From NCBI GenBank assembly GCA_000378025.1, contig KB899087.1, positions 310,001 to 374,000 of the forward strand: a DNA stretch of 64,000 nucleotides, read 5' to 3'. Shown one piece after another: positions 8,927 through 17,612 of this stretch. The notes below the pieces were generated by a model. That model searched no databases and was not told the DNA's origin. It was given only the letters and a program-made list of their open reading frames with translations. The translations under genes and the position numbers were made by a program. The DNA comes from Xanthobacteraceae bacterium 501b. GTDB lineage: Bacteria; Pseudomonadota; Alphaproteobacteria; Rhizobiales; Xanthobacteraceae. Positions within the stretch are counted from its first letter, which is position 1; each line of letters opens with the position of its first letter.

Positions 8927-9418
8927 ATGATGGCGCGGCTCCTCCCTCATCCCGTCCTGTCAGTCATCATCGCGGTGGTCTGGTCGCTGCTGCTGAATGA
9001 GATCAGCGCCGGCGGCGTGGTCCTCGGCGTCGCGCTGGGCCTGCTCATCCCCTGGTACACCGCCCGGTTCTGGCCGGACCGGGTACGGCTGAAGGCACCG
9101 TTCATCATCGCCGAATATGTCCTCATCGTGCTGTGGGACATCGTGGTGTCGAACGTGCAGGTGGCCTGGCTCATCCTGTTCCGGCGGGGGAGTAGCCTGC
9201 GCTCGCGTTATGTCACCGTGCCGCTGGAACTGAAGACGCCGGAGGCCATCGTCGTCTTCGCCGGCACCATCACCATGACCCCCGGCACGGTGAGCGCCGA
9301 CATCAGCGCCGATGGCCGCTCGCTGCTGGTGCATTGCCTGGAGGCCTCGGACCCGGACGAGGTTGTGGCCACCGTCAAGAGCCGGTACGAGCGCCGCCTG
9401 AAGAGGATCTTCGAATGA
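8927..9418 (+). CDS. mnhE: Na+/H+ antiporter subunit E (MnhE/MrpE)
   Basis: 163 residues. Membrane-anchored N-terminus followed by the family pattern VLWDIVVSNVQVAWLILF and TPGTVSADISADGRSLLVHC. MrpE assists assembly and stability of the complex. The ATG at 8927 is four bases after the mnhD stop; a second ATG follows directly. A longer upstream frame exists but would overlap mnhD and lacks similarity to the family. Confidence 0.92.
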   Translation: MMARLLPHPVLSVIIAVVWSLLLNEISAGGVVLGVALGLLIPWYTARFWPDRVRLKAPFIIAEYVLIVLWDIVVSNVQVAWLILFRRGSSLRSRYVTVPLELKTPEAIVVFAGTITMTPGTVSADISADGRSLLVHCLEASDPDEVVATVKSRYERRLKRIFE

Positions 9419-9684
9419 TCGCCACCGCCGCGATGATCGCCGTGGGCGCTGTCGGCCTGTCGCTGGTGCTGACGCTCTATCGGCTGCTCAAGGGGCCGGA
9501 CGCCCCCGACCGCGTCCTGGCGCTGGACACGCTGGCGATCAACGCCATCGGCCTCATCGTCCTGTTCGGCGTGATCTTCGCCACCACCATGTATTTCGAG
9601 GTGGCGCTGCTTTTCGCCATGGTCGGCTTTGTGACCACGGTGGCGTTCTGCAAATTCCTGTTGCGCGGCAATGTGATCGAGTGA
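9415..9684 (+). CDS. mnhF: Na+/H+ antiporter subunit F (MnhF/MrpF)
   Basis: 89 residues, three helices. It contains the family motif GPDAPDRVLALDTLAINAIG and ends with FVTTVAFCKFLLRGNVIE. The start at 9415 overlaps the mnhE stop (ATGA), which is the expected spacing in this operon. Part of the small-subunit module that surrounds the Mrp core. Confidence 0.93.
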   Translation: MIATAAMIAVGAVGLSLVLTLYRLLKGPDAPDRVLALDTLAINAIGLIVLFGVIFATTMYFEVALLFAMVGFVTTVAFCKFLLRGNVIE

Positions 9685-9691
9685 GGGCCCC

Positions 9692-10066
9692 ATGTCGTTC
9701 GTCGTCGAACTGACCATCAGCGCGCTGCTCCTCATCGGCGCGTTCTTCCTTCTGGTCGGCTCGCTCGGTCTGGCGAAGCTGCCGGACACCATGCGCCGTC
9801 TGCACGGGCCGACCAAGGCGACCACGCTGGGCATTGGCAGCCTGCTCATCGCCTCGATGCTGTATTTCGGCACCCAGCACGGCCAGCTCTCCATCCATGA
9901 GCTGCTGATCACGCTGTTCCTGTTTCTCACCGCGCCGATCAGCGCCAACATGATCGCCAAGGCGCATATCCTGCGAAGCGCGCGCGAGCGCCGGGAGATC
10001 ACGCCGGCGGGCGAGGACACCGGCTGGGCGACGCTTCAGCCCCCGCGCCCGGCCAAGGGCCCTTGA
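9692..10066 (+). CDS. mnhG: Na+/H+ antiporter subunit G (MnhG/MrpG)
   Basis: 124 residues with three helices and the family blocks GSLGLAKLPDTMRRLHGPTK and TLGIGSLLI, followed by FLTAPISANMIAKAHILRS. Last gene of the operon, seven bases after mnhF, preceded by GAGGGCCCC. The C-terminal 25 residues are variable and charged. The next gene is convergent. Confidence 0.93.
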   Translation: MSFVVELTISALLLIGAFFLLVGSLGLAKLPDTMRRLHGPTKATTLGIGSLLIASMLYFGTQHGQLSIHELLITLFLFLTAPISANMIAKAHILRSARERREITPAGEDTGWATLQPPRPAKGP

Positions 10067-10092
10067 AGCCGGCACCGCCCGGCGTCGGGGCC

Positions 10093-10725
10093 TCAGTCGG
10101 CTTTTCCCTCCGCGCCGAGGCGGGCGCGCAATTCGGCATTTTCCGTTTCCAGCTGCGCGAGACGGTCACGCAGCGGGCGGACAGCCTCCGCGATCTCGCT
10201 CTCGGTGAAGCGCGGTGTGATGTGCTGCGGGCAGTTCCAGTCGAAGGCGTCGAGGCGCAGCCGGAACAGGCGCTCCGGCCGGGCGCGGTAGCCCTGCGGG
10301 CTCACCTTCTCCGTCAGCTCCGGCTCGGCGTCGAGCGCGAGAACCTCGGCATGGGCGTAGATCTTCAGCCGGGTGCGGCGGGGATAGTCCATCAGGAACA
10401 GGCAGGCCCGGCTGTTGGCGGCGAAGTTCCCGGTGCTGATATACTGGCGGTTGCCACTGTAGTCGGCGAAGGCGAGCGTGCGCTCGTCGATCACTTTCAG
10501 AAAGCCGCGCGGCCCGCCCCGGTGCTGGACATAGGGCCAGCCGGTCTCGGACACGCTGGCAATGTAGAAGCTGTCGCGCTCCGCGATGAACAGCTCTTCG
10601 CTGCGGGTGAAGCGGTCGGAGGCGCGCTCGCCCCGGAAATCCGCCCACAGATGGTCGACGCCCATCTGTTCCTGCGCCGCGCGGACGCTGGGGGTGATCG
10701 CGATGTCGAGGAAGCCATAGGACAT
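10093..10725 (-). CDS. Pyridoxamine 5'-phosphate oxidase-like FMN-binding protein
   Basis: 210 residues. It has the split-barrel flavin-binding fold typical of COG3576-like proteins: AERDSFYIASVSETGWPYVQ, GGPRGFLKVIDERTLAFADY, GNRQYISTGNFAANSRACLF and YPRRTRLKIYAHAEVL. The C-terminus, after NCPQHITPRFTESEIAE, ends in a predicted coiled coil (RDRLAQLETENAELRARLGA). Family members bind FMN and are redox proteins of mostly unknown substrate. The ATG at 10725 is chosen because similarity begins at MSYGFLDIAITPSVRAAQEQ; a longer frame upstream is Arg/Pro-rich shadow. Convergent with mnhG. Confidence 0.8.
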   Translation of the reverse strand: MSYGFLDIAITPSVRAAQEQMGVDHLWADFRGERASDRFTRSEELFIAERDSFYIASVSETGWPYVQHRGGPRGFLKVIDERTLAFADYSGNRQYISTGNFAANSRACLFLMDYPRRTRLKIYAHAEVLALDAEPELTEKVSPQGYRARPERLFRLRLDAFDWNCPQHITPRFTESEIAEAVRPLRDRLAQLETENAELRARLGAEGKAD

Positions 10726-10933
10726 GGGAAATCTCCACCCGAGGAAGGCGGGCTCCCGCAGGGTGGGTGGGCGGGTGCCGCCCCGCAAGGGCGCCCGCGC
10801 ATTTTTTCCCGCCACGTCGCGCGGCTGTGAGCGGCTTCCCTTCAGGGTGTGTGCCCGCACCGGATAACCTTTCCCGCAGGCTGGCGGGCGGGCGGGGTTG
10901 AGTTGTAGTCTCCAGGAGATTCGAGGACCCCCT

Positions 10934-11188
10934 ATGGCAATGACCCCCACACGACGCACCATCGGCTCCGCCCGCGATGTCGCGGAAGCGGCCTTCAAGA
11001 GCGCCACCGCCAAGACCGCGCCTAAACTGCCGGAGGCCGCGCCAGCGGCGAAATCCACGGCTCTGCCAAACGCCAAGGAAATGGTGTCCCTGCGGCTCGA
11101 CCGGGAGGTGCTGGAGCATTTCCAGAAGGATGGCGCCGGCTGGCAGGAGCGCGTCAATGCCGCCCTGCGCAAGGCGGCAGGGCTCTAA
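10934..11188 (+). CDS. BrnA-like antitoxin (no adjacent BrnT toxin)
   Basis: 84 residues. The C-terminal half reads MVSLRLDREVLEHFQKDGAG followed by WQERVNAALRKAAGL, the ribbon-helix-helix pattern of BrnA antitoxins, which bind DNA as dimers and neutralise the BrnT RNase. The N-terminal half is a basic Ala/Lys/Thr-rich extension. GAGATTCGAGGA precedes the ATG. No BrnT-like gene is found on either side: the left neighbour is a PNPOx-like gene on the minus strand and the right is a small secreted protein. It may be an orphan antitoxin or a stand-alone regulator. Confidence 0.65.
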   Translation: MAMTPTRRTIGSARDVAEAAFKSATAKTAPKLPEAAPAAKSTALPNAKEMVSLRLDREVLEHFQKDGAGWQERVNAALRKAAGL

Positions 11189-11220
11189 GGCTCCCGCCCG
11201 GCGCCGCGCCGGACCTCGAC

Positions 11221-11487
11221 TCAGGACGGGTCGCGCAGGATGATCGGCGGGGCGTTGCACGGCAGGGTGACGCAGCTCGGATTGGGATTGAGCTGGCGCG
11301 CCGCCGGCGGCGGCTGAGGCGCGGGCTGCCAGGTCTTCGGCGGCTTGCCGGCCTGCTTGGGAGTGGGCGTCGTGGCGCCCGGATTGCGCAAGCCGGGATT
11401 GCCCGAATACTGCGCCGCGACGACGCTTACGCTGGCAGAGAGCGCCAGCGCGGTGAGGATGGCCGTGACGGGAAGGCGGTTGTTCAT
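11221..11487 (-). CDS. Small proline-rich secreted protein
   Basis: 88 residues. It begins with a clear Sec signal peptide (MNNRLPVTAILTALALSASV, cleavage probably after VVAA) and continues with a Pro/Asn-rich tail with two cysteines (SCVTLPCNAPP) that could form a disulfide in the periplasm. AAGGAAATGCC precedes the ATG at 11487. I do not recognise a family. Confidence 0.6.
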   Translation of the reverse strand: MNNRLPVTAILTALALSASVSVVAAQYSGNPGLRNPGATTPTPKQAGKPPKTWQPAPQPPPAARQLNPNPSCVTLPCNAPPIILRDPS

Positions 11488-11753
11488 GGCATTTCCTTGC
11501 ACCGTGCCCGCTGAGTAATCAAGCGCGCCGGCCGGCCGGTTCAAGGGCCATCGTAAAGGTCCATGGTCAAGGCCTGGCGATGGCCAGCGCCCCGTGCGGC
11601 GCGGTTTTCCCAGCCGCCTTCCGCTTACCCCATCGTCCTACCTGTCCGTACCCTGCACCTTCCATAGCCGCAGCTCCCAGCGTGGCGAAGGCACGGAACT
11701 GTTCTGCCTAAATGGCGTTCACTCTTCACATTTTGTGATCAGAGGGCCATCCA

Positions 11754-12065
11754 ATGAAGCACGTTCTGCCCATTCTCGCTGCGGTCGCGATCGCTGTTCC
11801 CGCTTGGGCCCAGACCCCGCCGGCCGCTCAGGATCCGGCTACCCCCGCCGTGACCACCGAGAGCGCGACCCAGCCTGCGATGCCGGCCAAGGGCGCCAAC
11901 AGCTTCACCGAGGCGCAGGCCAAGGAGCGCATCGAGGCGCGGGGCTTCGCCGATGTGACCGGCCTTGCCAAGGATGCCGACGGTGTCTGGCGCGGCAAGG
12001 CCATGAAGGCCGGCGCCCCGCACGACGTCGCGCTCGACTATCAGGGCAACGTCTTTCCGAAGTGA
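11754..12065 (+). CDS. PepSY-like small secreted protein
   Basis: 103 residues with a signal peptide ending AWA. The C-terminal segment FTEAQAKERIEARGFADVTG, then LAKDADGVWRGKAMKAGAPH and VALDYQGNV, has the pattern of PepSY-type periplasmic proteins of Rhizobiales. Role unknown; related domains are thought to restrain periplasmic proteases. The next gene starts 44 bases later. Confidence 0.65.
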   Translation: MKHVLPILAAVAIAVPAWAQTPPAAQDPATPAVTTESATQPAMPAKGANSFTEAQAKERIEARGFADVTGLAKDADGVWRGKAMKAGAPHDVALDYQGNVFPK

Positions 12066-12109
12066 ATGTAACCAGGATCCCCGACAGGATCCGCTGGGAG
12101 GACCCCATC

Positions 12110-12760
12110 ATGGCGACCGTTTCCGGACTTTTCGACAATTATGACGACGCCCTCACGGCCGTGAACAAGCTTCAGGCCCTCGGCATCGACCGTGCCCAGA
12201 TCAGTCTCGTCGCGAACAATGCCGATGACTGGTATGGCCGCGACACCACGGCCACGCGGACAGACGCTCGTGCCGACACCCGCGCTGAAGCGCATGATGA
12301 GAGCCATGCGGGCGAGGGTGCGGCGACCGGCGCCGGCATTGGTGCCGTTCTCGGCGGCGCCGGCGGCCTGCTCACCGGCCTTGGCCTGATGGCCATTCCC
12401 GGCGTCGGCCCGGTCGTTGCGGCCGGCTGGCTGGTGGCCACCGGTGCTGGCCTCGTCGCCGGTGCGGCGGCGGGTGGCGCGGTCGGCGGCATGGTCGGCG
12501 CGATGACCTCCGAGGGCGTGCCCGAGGAGCGGGCCCATGTCTATGCCGAGGGCGTGCGCCGTGGCGGCACCGTTGTCTCCGCTCGCGTTCCCGACGAGCA
12601 TGAGGCCGAGGCCCAGGCCATTCTCGACGACGAGGCGGCGGTGGACGTGACGGCGCGCGAGCGCGTCTATCGCGACGAGGGCTGGACCCGCTTTGACCCC
12701 GATGCGCCGGCTTATACCGCGCCGGAAGTGCAGAAGGAGCGCGCGCGCTATCGCGCGTGA
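12110..12760 (+). CDS. General stress protein 17M-like protein with glycine-zipper core
   Basis: 216 residues. The N-terminus (VSGLFDNYDDALTAVNKLQA, then LGIDRAQISLVANN) is the ferredoxin-like fold of the YflT/17M heat-stress family. The centre is a long Gly/Ala zipper (GAGIGAVLGGAGGLLTGLGL onward) able to insert in a membrane. The C-terminal part repeats a short alpha-beta fold (GGTVVSARVPDEHEAEAQAI). GGGAGGACCCCATC precedes the ATG at 12110. Likely stress-related; a terminator follows. Confidence 0.75.
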   Translation: MATVSGLFDNYDDALTAVNKLQALGIDRAQISLVANNADDWYGRDTTATRTDARADTRAEAHDESHAGEGAATGAGIGAVLGGAGGLLTGLGLMAIPGVGPVVAAGWLVATGAGLVAGAAAGGAVGGMVGAMTSEGVPEERAHVYAEGVRRGGTVVSARVPDEHEAEAQAILDDEAAVDVTARERVYRDEGWTRFDPDAPAYTAPEVQKERARYRA

Positions 12761-12775
12761 CCCTTCCGCTAGAGG

Positions 12776-12808
12776 AATGCCGGGCTCGAAAGGGCCCGGC
12801 ATTTTTTG
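12776..12808 (+). terminator. Rho-independent terminator
   Basis: Inverted repeat aatgccgggc / gcccggcatt around a short loop, followed by a run of T, 15 bases after the stress-protein stop. Confidence 0.9.
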
Positions 12809-12974
12809 TGGCCTGACAGCAAAGGGCACATTCTGCGCCTTCTTTAGGCAGGCTTAATTCTCAAGCAGACAACCAAGCTTCGCCTCTTGGCGATACTCCC
12901 CCCGGGTGTCGCGCCTTTAACCTGCCGTGCGTGTCGATGGAAGTCGGCGCGCGGATCAGGACAAAGGTGCGTAA

Positions 12975-14294
12975 ATGACGGCGAATCCTTTCCATCTCGC
13001 CTGGTTTCTCCAGGGCTCCAGCATCCAGGCCTGGGGCGAGCCGTGGACTGGCAATATCGGCCAGGACTGGATGGGCGCCGACCTGTTCGTCGACCTCGTG
13101 CGCTCGATGGAGCGGGCCTGCTTCGACTATCTCCTGATCGAGGATTCGATCTATGTCGGCGAGAACTGGCAGAATTCGCGCGACATCTTCCTGAAGGGCG
13201 GTATCTGCATTCCCCGGCAGGAACCGAGCGTGGTCGCCACCCTGCTGGCCGCCTCCACCCGCAAGCTCGGCATCGTGCCGACGCTGTCCACCTTCGCCTA
13301 TCATCCCTACCTCACCGCCCGCATCGTCTCCTCGCTCGACCAGATCTCGGGCGGGCGTGCCGGCTGGAACATGGTGACCGGCTCGTCCGACTTTTCCGCC
13401 CAGAACTTCGGCATGGATAAGCTGCCCGAGCACGACCAGCGCTATGTGATGGCGGAGGAATATATCGACATCGTCAAGGCACTGTGGGGCTCGTGGGAGC
13501 CGGGCGCGATCATCAACGACCTTGAAAACGGCGTGCTGATCGACCCGGCCAAGGTCCACACCATCGACTATAAGGGCGCCCATTACGCCTCGCGCGGGCC
13601 ACTGAATTCCGGGCCGTGCCCGCAGGGGATTCCGGTGATCGCTCAGGCCGGCGGCTCGAAGAGCGGGCGCAAGATCGCCGCCACCCATGCCGACACCATC
13701 GTCGCCGCGCCGAACGGCGTCGCCGCGATGAAGCAGTACCGCGACGATGTCCGCGCCCAGATGGCGGGGATGGGCCGCAACCCCGATGACTGCAAGATCC
13801 TGTTCCTGCTCTCGCCCATCGTCGCCGAGACCGAGGACCAGGCGAAATGGGCGGCCGAGCAGCGCCGCGTCTCCGCCGCGCAGAATCTCGACGCCCGCAT
13901 GGCCCGCTTCGGCTGGAGCACCAATCTCGACCTCTCCAGCCTCGATCTCGACACGCCGGTGAGCCAGCTGAGCCTGACCACCAACGGCCACCAGTCGAGC
14001 CTCTCCCAGTTCCTCACCCGCGCCGGCGACAAGCCGCTGCGCGAGGCGATGATCGACCATGTCAGCTGCGGCTATTGCGTCGATGTCGTCGGCACGCCGG
14101 ACAGCGTGGCCAGCCAGATGGACGAGATCATGCAGGAAATCGGCGGCGACGGCTTCCTCATCGCGCTGTCGGATGTCTCGCGCCGCTCGGTCTCCACCAT
14201 CACCGACGGGCTGGTGCCGGTGCTGCAGCGCCGCGGCCTGACGCGCGCCGCCTATAGCCACCAGCATTTGCGCGACACGCTGACCGAGTTCTGA
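12975..14294 (+). CDS. NtaA/SnaA/DszA-family flavin-dependent monooxygenase (copy 1)
   Basis: 439 residues. Bacterial-luciferase-fold, FMNH2-dependent monooxygenase of the nitrilotriacetate/pristinamycin/dibenzothiophene-sulfone subgroup. Supporting blocks are RSMERACFDYLLIEDSIYVG, RIVSSLDQISGGRAGWNMVT, SAQNFGMDKLPEHDQRYVMA, ASRGPLNSGPCPQGIPVIAQ and VVGTPDSVASQMDEIM. These enzymes need reduced flavin from a separate reductase, which is not encoded nearby. Directly followed by an amino-acid-type ABC transporter, it probably oxidises the imported compound, possibly a modified sulfur or nitrogen amino acid. AAAGGTG precedes the ATG. Confidence 0.88.
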   Translation: MTANPFHLAWFLQGSSIQAWGEPWTGNIGQDWMGADLFVDLVRSMERACFDYLLIEDSIYVGENWQNSRDIFLKGGICIPRQEPSVVATLLAASTRKLGIVPTLSTFAYHPYLTARIVSSLDQISGGRAGWNMVTGSSDFSAQNFGMDKLPEHDQRYVMAEEYIDIVKALWGSWEPGAIINDLENGVLIDPAKVHTIDYKGAHYASRGPLNSGPCPQGIPVIAQAGGSKSGRKIAATHADTIVAAPNGVAAMKQYRDDVRAQMAGMGRNPDDCKILFLLSPIVAETEDQAKWAAEQRRVSAAQNLDARMARFGWSTNLDLSSLDLDTPVSQLSLTTNGHQSSLSQFLTRAGDKPLREAMIDHVSCGYCVDVVGTPDSVASQMDEIMQEIGGDGFLIALSDVSRRSVSTITDGLVPVLQRRGLTRAAYSHQHLRDTLTEF

Positions 14295-14338
14295 CCCCCC
14301 AGCACCGAACCCTCGCCCCCACTGATGGAAAGACGCCG

Positions 14339-15178
14339 ATGATCACATGCCTGCCGCATCATCCTCTCCGCCGGGCCGGTGCCTTCGCCCTCGGGGTGCT
14401 CATCGCCAGCGCCGGCCTGTCGGCCGCCTCGGCCGAAAAGCTCAAGCTTGGCAATGAGGGCGTCTACCCGCCCTTCTCCATGGTCGAGGCCTCAGGCACG
14501 CTTACCGGCATGGAGCCGGAGCTGGCGCGCGAAATGTGCAAGCGCATCGGCGCCGACTGCGAGATCGTGGTCATGGACTTCAAGGCGCTGATCCCGTCCA
14601 TGCTGCAGGGCAAGTTCGACGGCATCGTCACCCAGATCTCGCCGACCCCCGAGCGGGTCGAGAAGGCGCTGTTCGCCACGCCGATCGTCTATAATCCGGC
14701 GACCTTCATCGTGAAGAAGGACAGCAATTACACGCTCACCAAGGAAGGTGTCACCGGCAAGGGCCTGCGCATCGCCCTGCAGCGGGGCGCCTCGATGGTG
14801 CCCTACATCCACAAGCACTTCGGCAAGGACACCTTCGTCGAGGTCTATTACGACAATCCCGACCAGATGAAGCTCGACCTGCTGGCCGGCCGGCTCGACC
14901 TGGTGTTCGATTCCAAGATCAACTGGACGCTGGAGCTGATCGCCAAGCCCGAGGGCAAGGACTACATGCTCGCCGGCGGCGACCACTGGCTGGGCGATCC
15001 CGCCATTCCCGAGGCCGAGCGCGGCTATAGCTGGATCTTTCCGAAGAAGAGCGAAGCGCTGGTCAAGCGCGTCAACACCGCGCTGGCCGAGATGATCAAG
15101 GACTGCACCTACACCACCATCCGCAAGAAATACGTGCCGGTGGCCACGCTGGCGGCGGAAGCCCCCTGCGACAAGTGA
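14339..15178 (+). CDS. Polar amino-acid-type ABC transporter, periplasmic binding protein
   Basis: 279 residues with a signal peptide (…SAASAEK). SBP_bac_3 fold: KLKLGNEGVYPPFSMVEASG, GMEPELAREMCKRIGADCEI, MLQGKFDGIVTQISPTPERV and a C-terminal half with LLAGRLDLVFDSKINWTLEL. The cysteine pair near C67/C75 and the C-terminal AAEAPCDK could form disulfides. The ligand-binding Arg of typical amino-acid binders is not obvious at the ISPTPER position apart from R. First of four transporter genes. Confidence 0.88.
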   Translation: MITCLPHHPLRRAGAFALGVLIASAGLSAASAEKLKLGNEGVYPPFSMVEASGTLTGMEPELAREMCKRIGADCEIVVMDFKALIPSMLQGKFDGIVTQISPTPERVEKALFATPIVYNPATFIVKKDSNYTLTKEGVTGKGLRIALQRGASMVPYIHKHFGKDTFVEVYYDNPDQMKLDLLAGRLDLVFDSKINWTLELIAKPEGKDYMLAGGDHWLGDPAIPEAERGYSWIFPKKSEALVKRVNTALAEMIKDCTYTTIRKKYVPVATLAAEAPCDK

Positions 15179-15207
15179 CCTGACCGCGCCCCACCGGAGA
15201 ACGGCGG

Positions 15208-15936
15208 ATGACCAACCTCTCCCTTGCCGATTTGGCAGGCTATCTGCGCCAGCTCGGCGAGGGAGCGCTCATCACGCTGGAGCTGTTCTTCGCCAGTTTC
15301 GCGCTGGCCTTCGTGCTCGGCGTGCTGATCGGGGTGGCGACGCTCTCGCGCAGCCGCCTCGTCCGCGCGGCATGGCGGGTCTATGCCTCCATCTTCATGG
15401 GCGTGCCCTCGCTGCTGGTGATCTTCCTCATCTTCTATGGCGGTAGCGCCATGCTGGCGGCGGTGCTGGGCGAGTTCGGCGCCCGGATCGACATTTCCCC
15501 CTTCGGCGCCGGCGTCGCGGCGCTTGGCATCGTCTACTCCGCCTATGTCGCCGAGCTGGTGCGCGGGGCGATCGAGAACCTGCCGAAGGGCCAGTTCGAG
15601 GGCGCCCGCGCGCTCGCCATTCCCCCCTTCATCATGTGGGGGCGGGTGATCCTGCCGCAGGTCATGCGCCTGGCCCTGCCGGGCCTGGTCAATGTGTGGA
15701 GCTTCATGCTGAAGGAGACGCCGCTGGTCTCTCTGGCCGGGCTGCAGGACCTCGTCGCAGCCGCCAAGATCGCCGCCGGGGCCACCAAGGAACCCTTCAT
15801 CTTCTTCGTCGCCACGGCTCTGGTCTTCATCGCCTTCAGCGCCGCCAGCCTCTGGCTGGCCAACCGGCTGGAGGAGCGCCTCGATCGCGGCCAGCGCCGC
15901 GCGCCCGTCCGCTCGCCCGCGCAGGCCGAGGCATGA
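15208..15936 (+). CDS. Polar amino-acid-type ABC transporter permease 1
   Basis: 242 residues, five or six helices, HisM/GlnP family. The EAA loop is recognisable in GQFEGARALAIPPFIMWGRV and ILPQVMRLALPGLVNVWSFM, and the end of the domain in LKETPLVSLAGLQDLVAAAK. Forms the membrane channel with the next gene, whose start overlaps its stop. Confidence 0.9.
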   Translation: MTNLSLADLAGYLRQLGEGALITLELFFASFALAFVLGVLIGVATLSRSRLVRAAWRVYASIFMGVPSLLVIFLIFYGGSAMLAAVLGEFGARIDISPFGAGVAALGIVYSAYVAELVRGAIENLPKGQFEGARALAIPPFIMWGRVILPQVMRLALPGLVNVWSFMLKETPLVSLAGLQDLVAAAKIAAGATKEPFIFFVATALVFIAFSAASLWLANRLEERLDRGQRRAPVRSPAQAEA

Positions 15937-16700
15937 ACGCGCTGCCGATCGATCTCGATCTCGCCTGGGAAAGCCTGCCGGCGCTGTTCGATGGGCTGAT
16001 GGTGACGGTGTTCCTCACGGCGTTGCCGCTCATCATCGGGTTGGCGCTGGCCTTTCCGATCTGCTTCGCCCGGATGTCGCCGCGGCGGGCTTTGGCGCTG
16101 CCGGCGGAGATCTTCGTCGTGTTCTTTCGCGGCGCCCCGCTGCTGATCCTGCTCTATCTCGTCTATTACGGCCTCGGCCAGATCGAGGCGCTGCGCAATG
16201 GCCCGTTCTGGATCGTTTTCGGCTCGCCTTTCGGCTGCGCCATTGTCGCGCTCAGCCTCAACCACGCCGCCTATATGGTCGAGGTGCTGCGTGGAAGCCT
16301 GCTGGCGGTGCCGCACGGCATTGTCGAGGCGAGCGAGGCGCTCGGCATCACCCGGCGCAACATTTTCCTCTGGGTGCGGATGCCGCTCGCTTTGCGCTAT
16401 GGGCTGAAGGCCTACCAGAACGAGGTGGTGAGCTTCGTCAAGGGCACCGCCATCGTCTCGGTGGTGACGATCACCGACCTGATGGCCGTGGCCAATTCCA
16501 TCTTCGAGCAGACCTACGACCCGTTCACGCCCATTCTGTGCGCGGCCGCCTTCTACTGGGCCTTCGTCAATCTGATCCGCGTCGGCTTCACCGTCTGGGG
16601 GCGCTGGCTGAGCCGCCACAATGCCGAGGATGCCCCCCTCGCGATCCCGGCGGGGCAGGCGCTGCAGGGTCTGGCCGGCCGGGCGAAGGTGACGCCATGA
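15933..16700 (+). CDS. Polar amino-acid-type ABC transporter permease 2
   Basis: 255 residues. HisQ/GlnP-type: FFRGAPLLILLYLVYYGLGQ, AAYMVEVLRGSLLAVPHGIV, EASEALGITRRNIFLWVRMP (EAA loop) and SFVKGTAIVSVVTITDLMAV. The ATG overlaps the previous stop as ATGA and its own stop overlaps the ATPase start in the same way, so three genes are translationally coupled. Confidence 0.9.
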   Translation: MNALPIDLDLAWESLPALFDGLMVTVFLTALPLIIGLALAFPICFARMSPRRALALPAEIFVVFFRGAPLLILLYLVYYGLGQIEALRNGPFWIVFGSPFGCAIVALSLNHAAYMVEVLRGSLLAVPHGIVEASEALGITRRNIFLWVRMPLALRYGLKAYQNEVVSFVKGTAIVSVVTITDLMAVANSIFEQTYDPFTPILCAAAFYWAFVNLIRVGFTVWGRWLSRHNAEDAPLAIPAGQALQGLAGRAKVTP

Positions 16701-17464
16701 TCCCGCGCCCCCACGCTGCCGAGCCTGCCGCCGAGCCTGCCATCCTGCTCGCGCAGGTGGTGAAGCGCTACGGCGCGCATCGGGCGCTGGCTGGCGTCGA
16801 CCTTCAGGTGCGGCGCGGCGAGAAGGTGGTCATCTGCGGCCCTTCCGGCTCGGGCAAATCGACCCTTATCCGCTGCATCAACGCGCTGGAGCGCCATGAT
16901 GCCGGGCGCATCGTCGTCAATGGCATCGCGCTGACCAATGATGAAGGCACGGTGCAGGACATCCGCCAGGAAGTTGGCATGGTGTTCCAGCACTTCAATC
17001 TGTTTCCGCACCTCACCGCGCTGGAAAACTGCATGCTGGCGCCGCGGCTCAATCGCGGCCTGTCGAAGGCGCAGGCGGAAAAGCTCGCCATGGCGCATCT
17101 CGAGCGGGTGCATCTGGCCGATCAGGCCCGCAAATACCCCGCGCGGCTCTCCGGTGGCCAGCAGCAGCGCGTCGCCATCGCCCGTGCGCTGTGCATGGAG
17201 CCGCGCATCCTGCTGTTCGACGAGCCGACCTCGGCGCTTGACCCGGAAATGGTGAAGGAGGTGCTGGGGGTGATCGAGGAACTCGCTGCCAGCGGCGTCA
17301 CCATGATCTGCGTCACCCATGAAATGGGCTTCGCCCGCCGCGTGGCGGATCGTTGCGTGTTCATGGACCGGGGCGAGATCGTCGAGGAGGGCGACGCGGC
17401 GCGCTTTTTCGAGGCGCCTGAAAGCGAGCGCCTGCGCCATTTCCTCGCGCAGATCCTGCGCTGA
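16697..17464 (+). CDS. Polar amino-acid-type ABC transporter ATP-binding protein
   Basis: 255 residues. All ATPase motifs are present: Walker A GPSGSGKST, Q-loop in VGMVFQHFNLFPHLTALEN, signature LSGGQQQR, Walker B ILLFDEPTSALDPEMV, and the H-loop in ICVTHEMGFARRVADRC. Belongs to the GlnQ/HisP group. Its start at 16697 overlaps the permease stop. A repeat element follows the stop. Confidence 0.93.
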   Translation: MIPRPHAAEPAAEPAILLAQVVKRYGAHRALAGVDLQVRRGEKVVICGPSGSGKSTLIRCINALERHDAGRIVVNGIALTNDEGTVQDIRQEVGMVFQHFNLFPHLTALENCMLAPRLNRGLSKAQAEKLAMAHLERVHLADQARKYPARLSGGQQQRVAIARALCMEPRILLFDEPTSALDPEMVKEVLGVIEELAASGVTMICVTHEMGFARRVADRCVFMDRGEIVEEGDAARFFEAPESERLRHFLAQILR

Positions 17465-17489
17465 GAAGCGCGGCCTCCGCTGGGTAAAC

Positions 17490-17582
17490 GTCATCCCGGC
17501 CGCCGCCGAAGGCGGAGAGCCGGGATCGTCCTCAGGCGGACGCACGCGATCCCGGTCAGGACTGCGGTCCTTCCGGGATGAC
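17490..17582. repeat. Palindromic intergenic repeat ('gtcatcccgg' type)
   Basis: Starts with gtcatcccgg and ends with the exact complement ccgggatgac. The left half (gtcatcccggccgc … cggagagccgggatcg) recurs in inverted orientation at 63078-63113. It lies between the convergent ABC ATPase and monooxygenase genes and may also act as a bidirectional hairpin. Confidence 0.75.
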
Positions 17583-17612
17583 ACTTCTTGGGGTCATTCG
17601 CCAGCGAGCCCC

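Noticed and set aside
11594-12760. 388-codon version of the stress protein
   Set aside because: The added N-terminus overlaps the PepSY-like gene in another frame and is Arg/Ser shadow; the ATG at 12110 has a good ribosome binding site.
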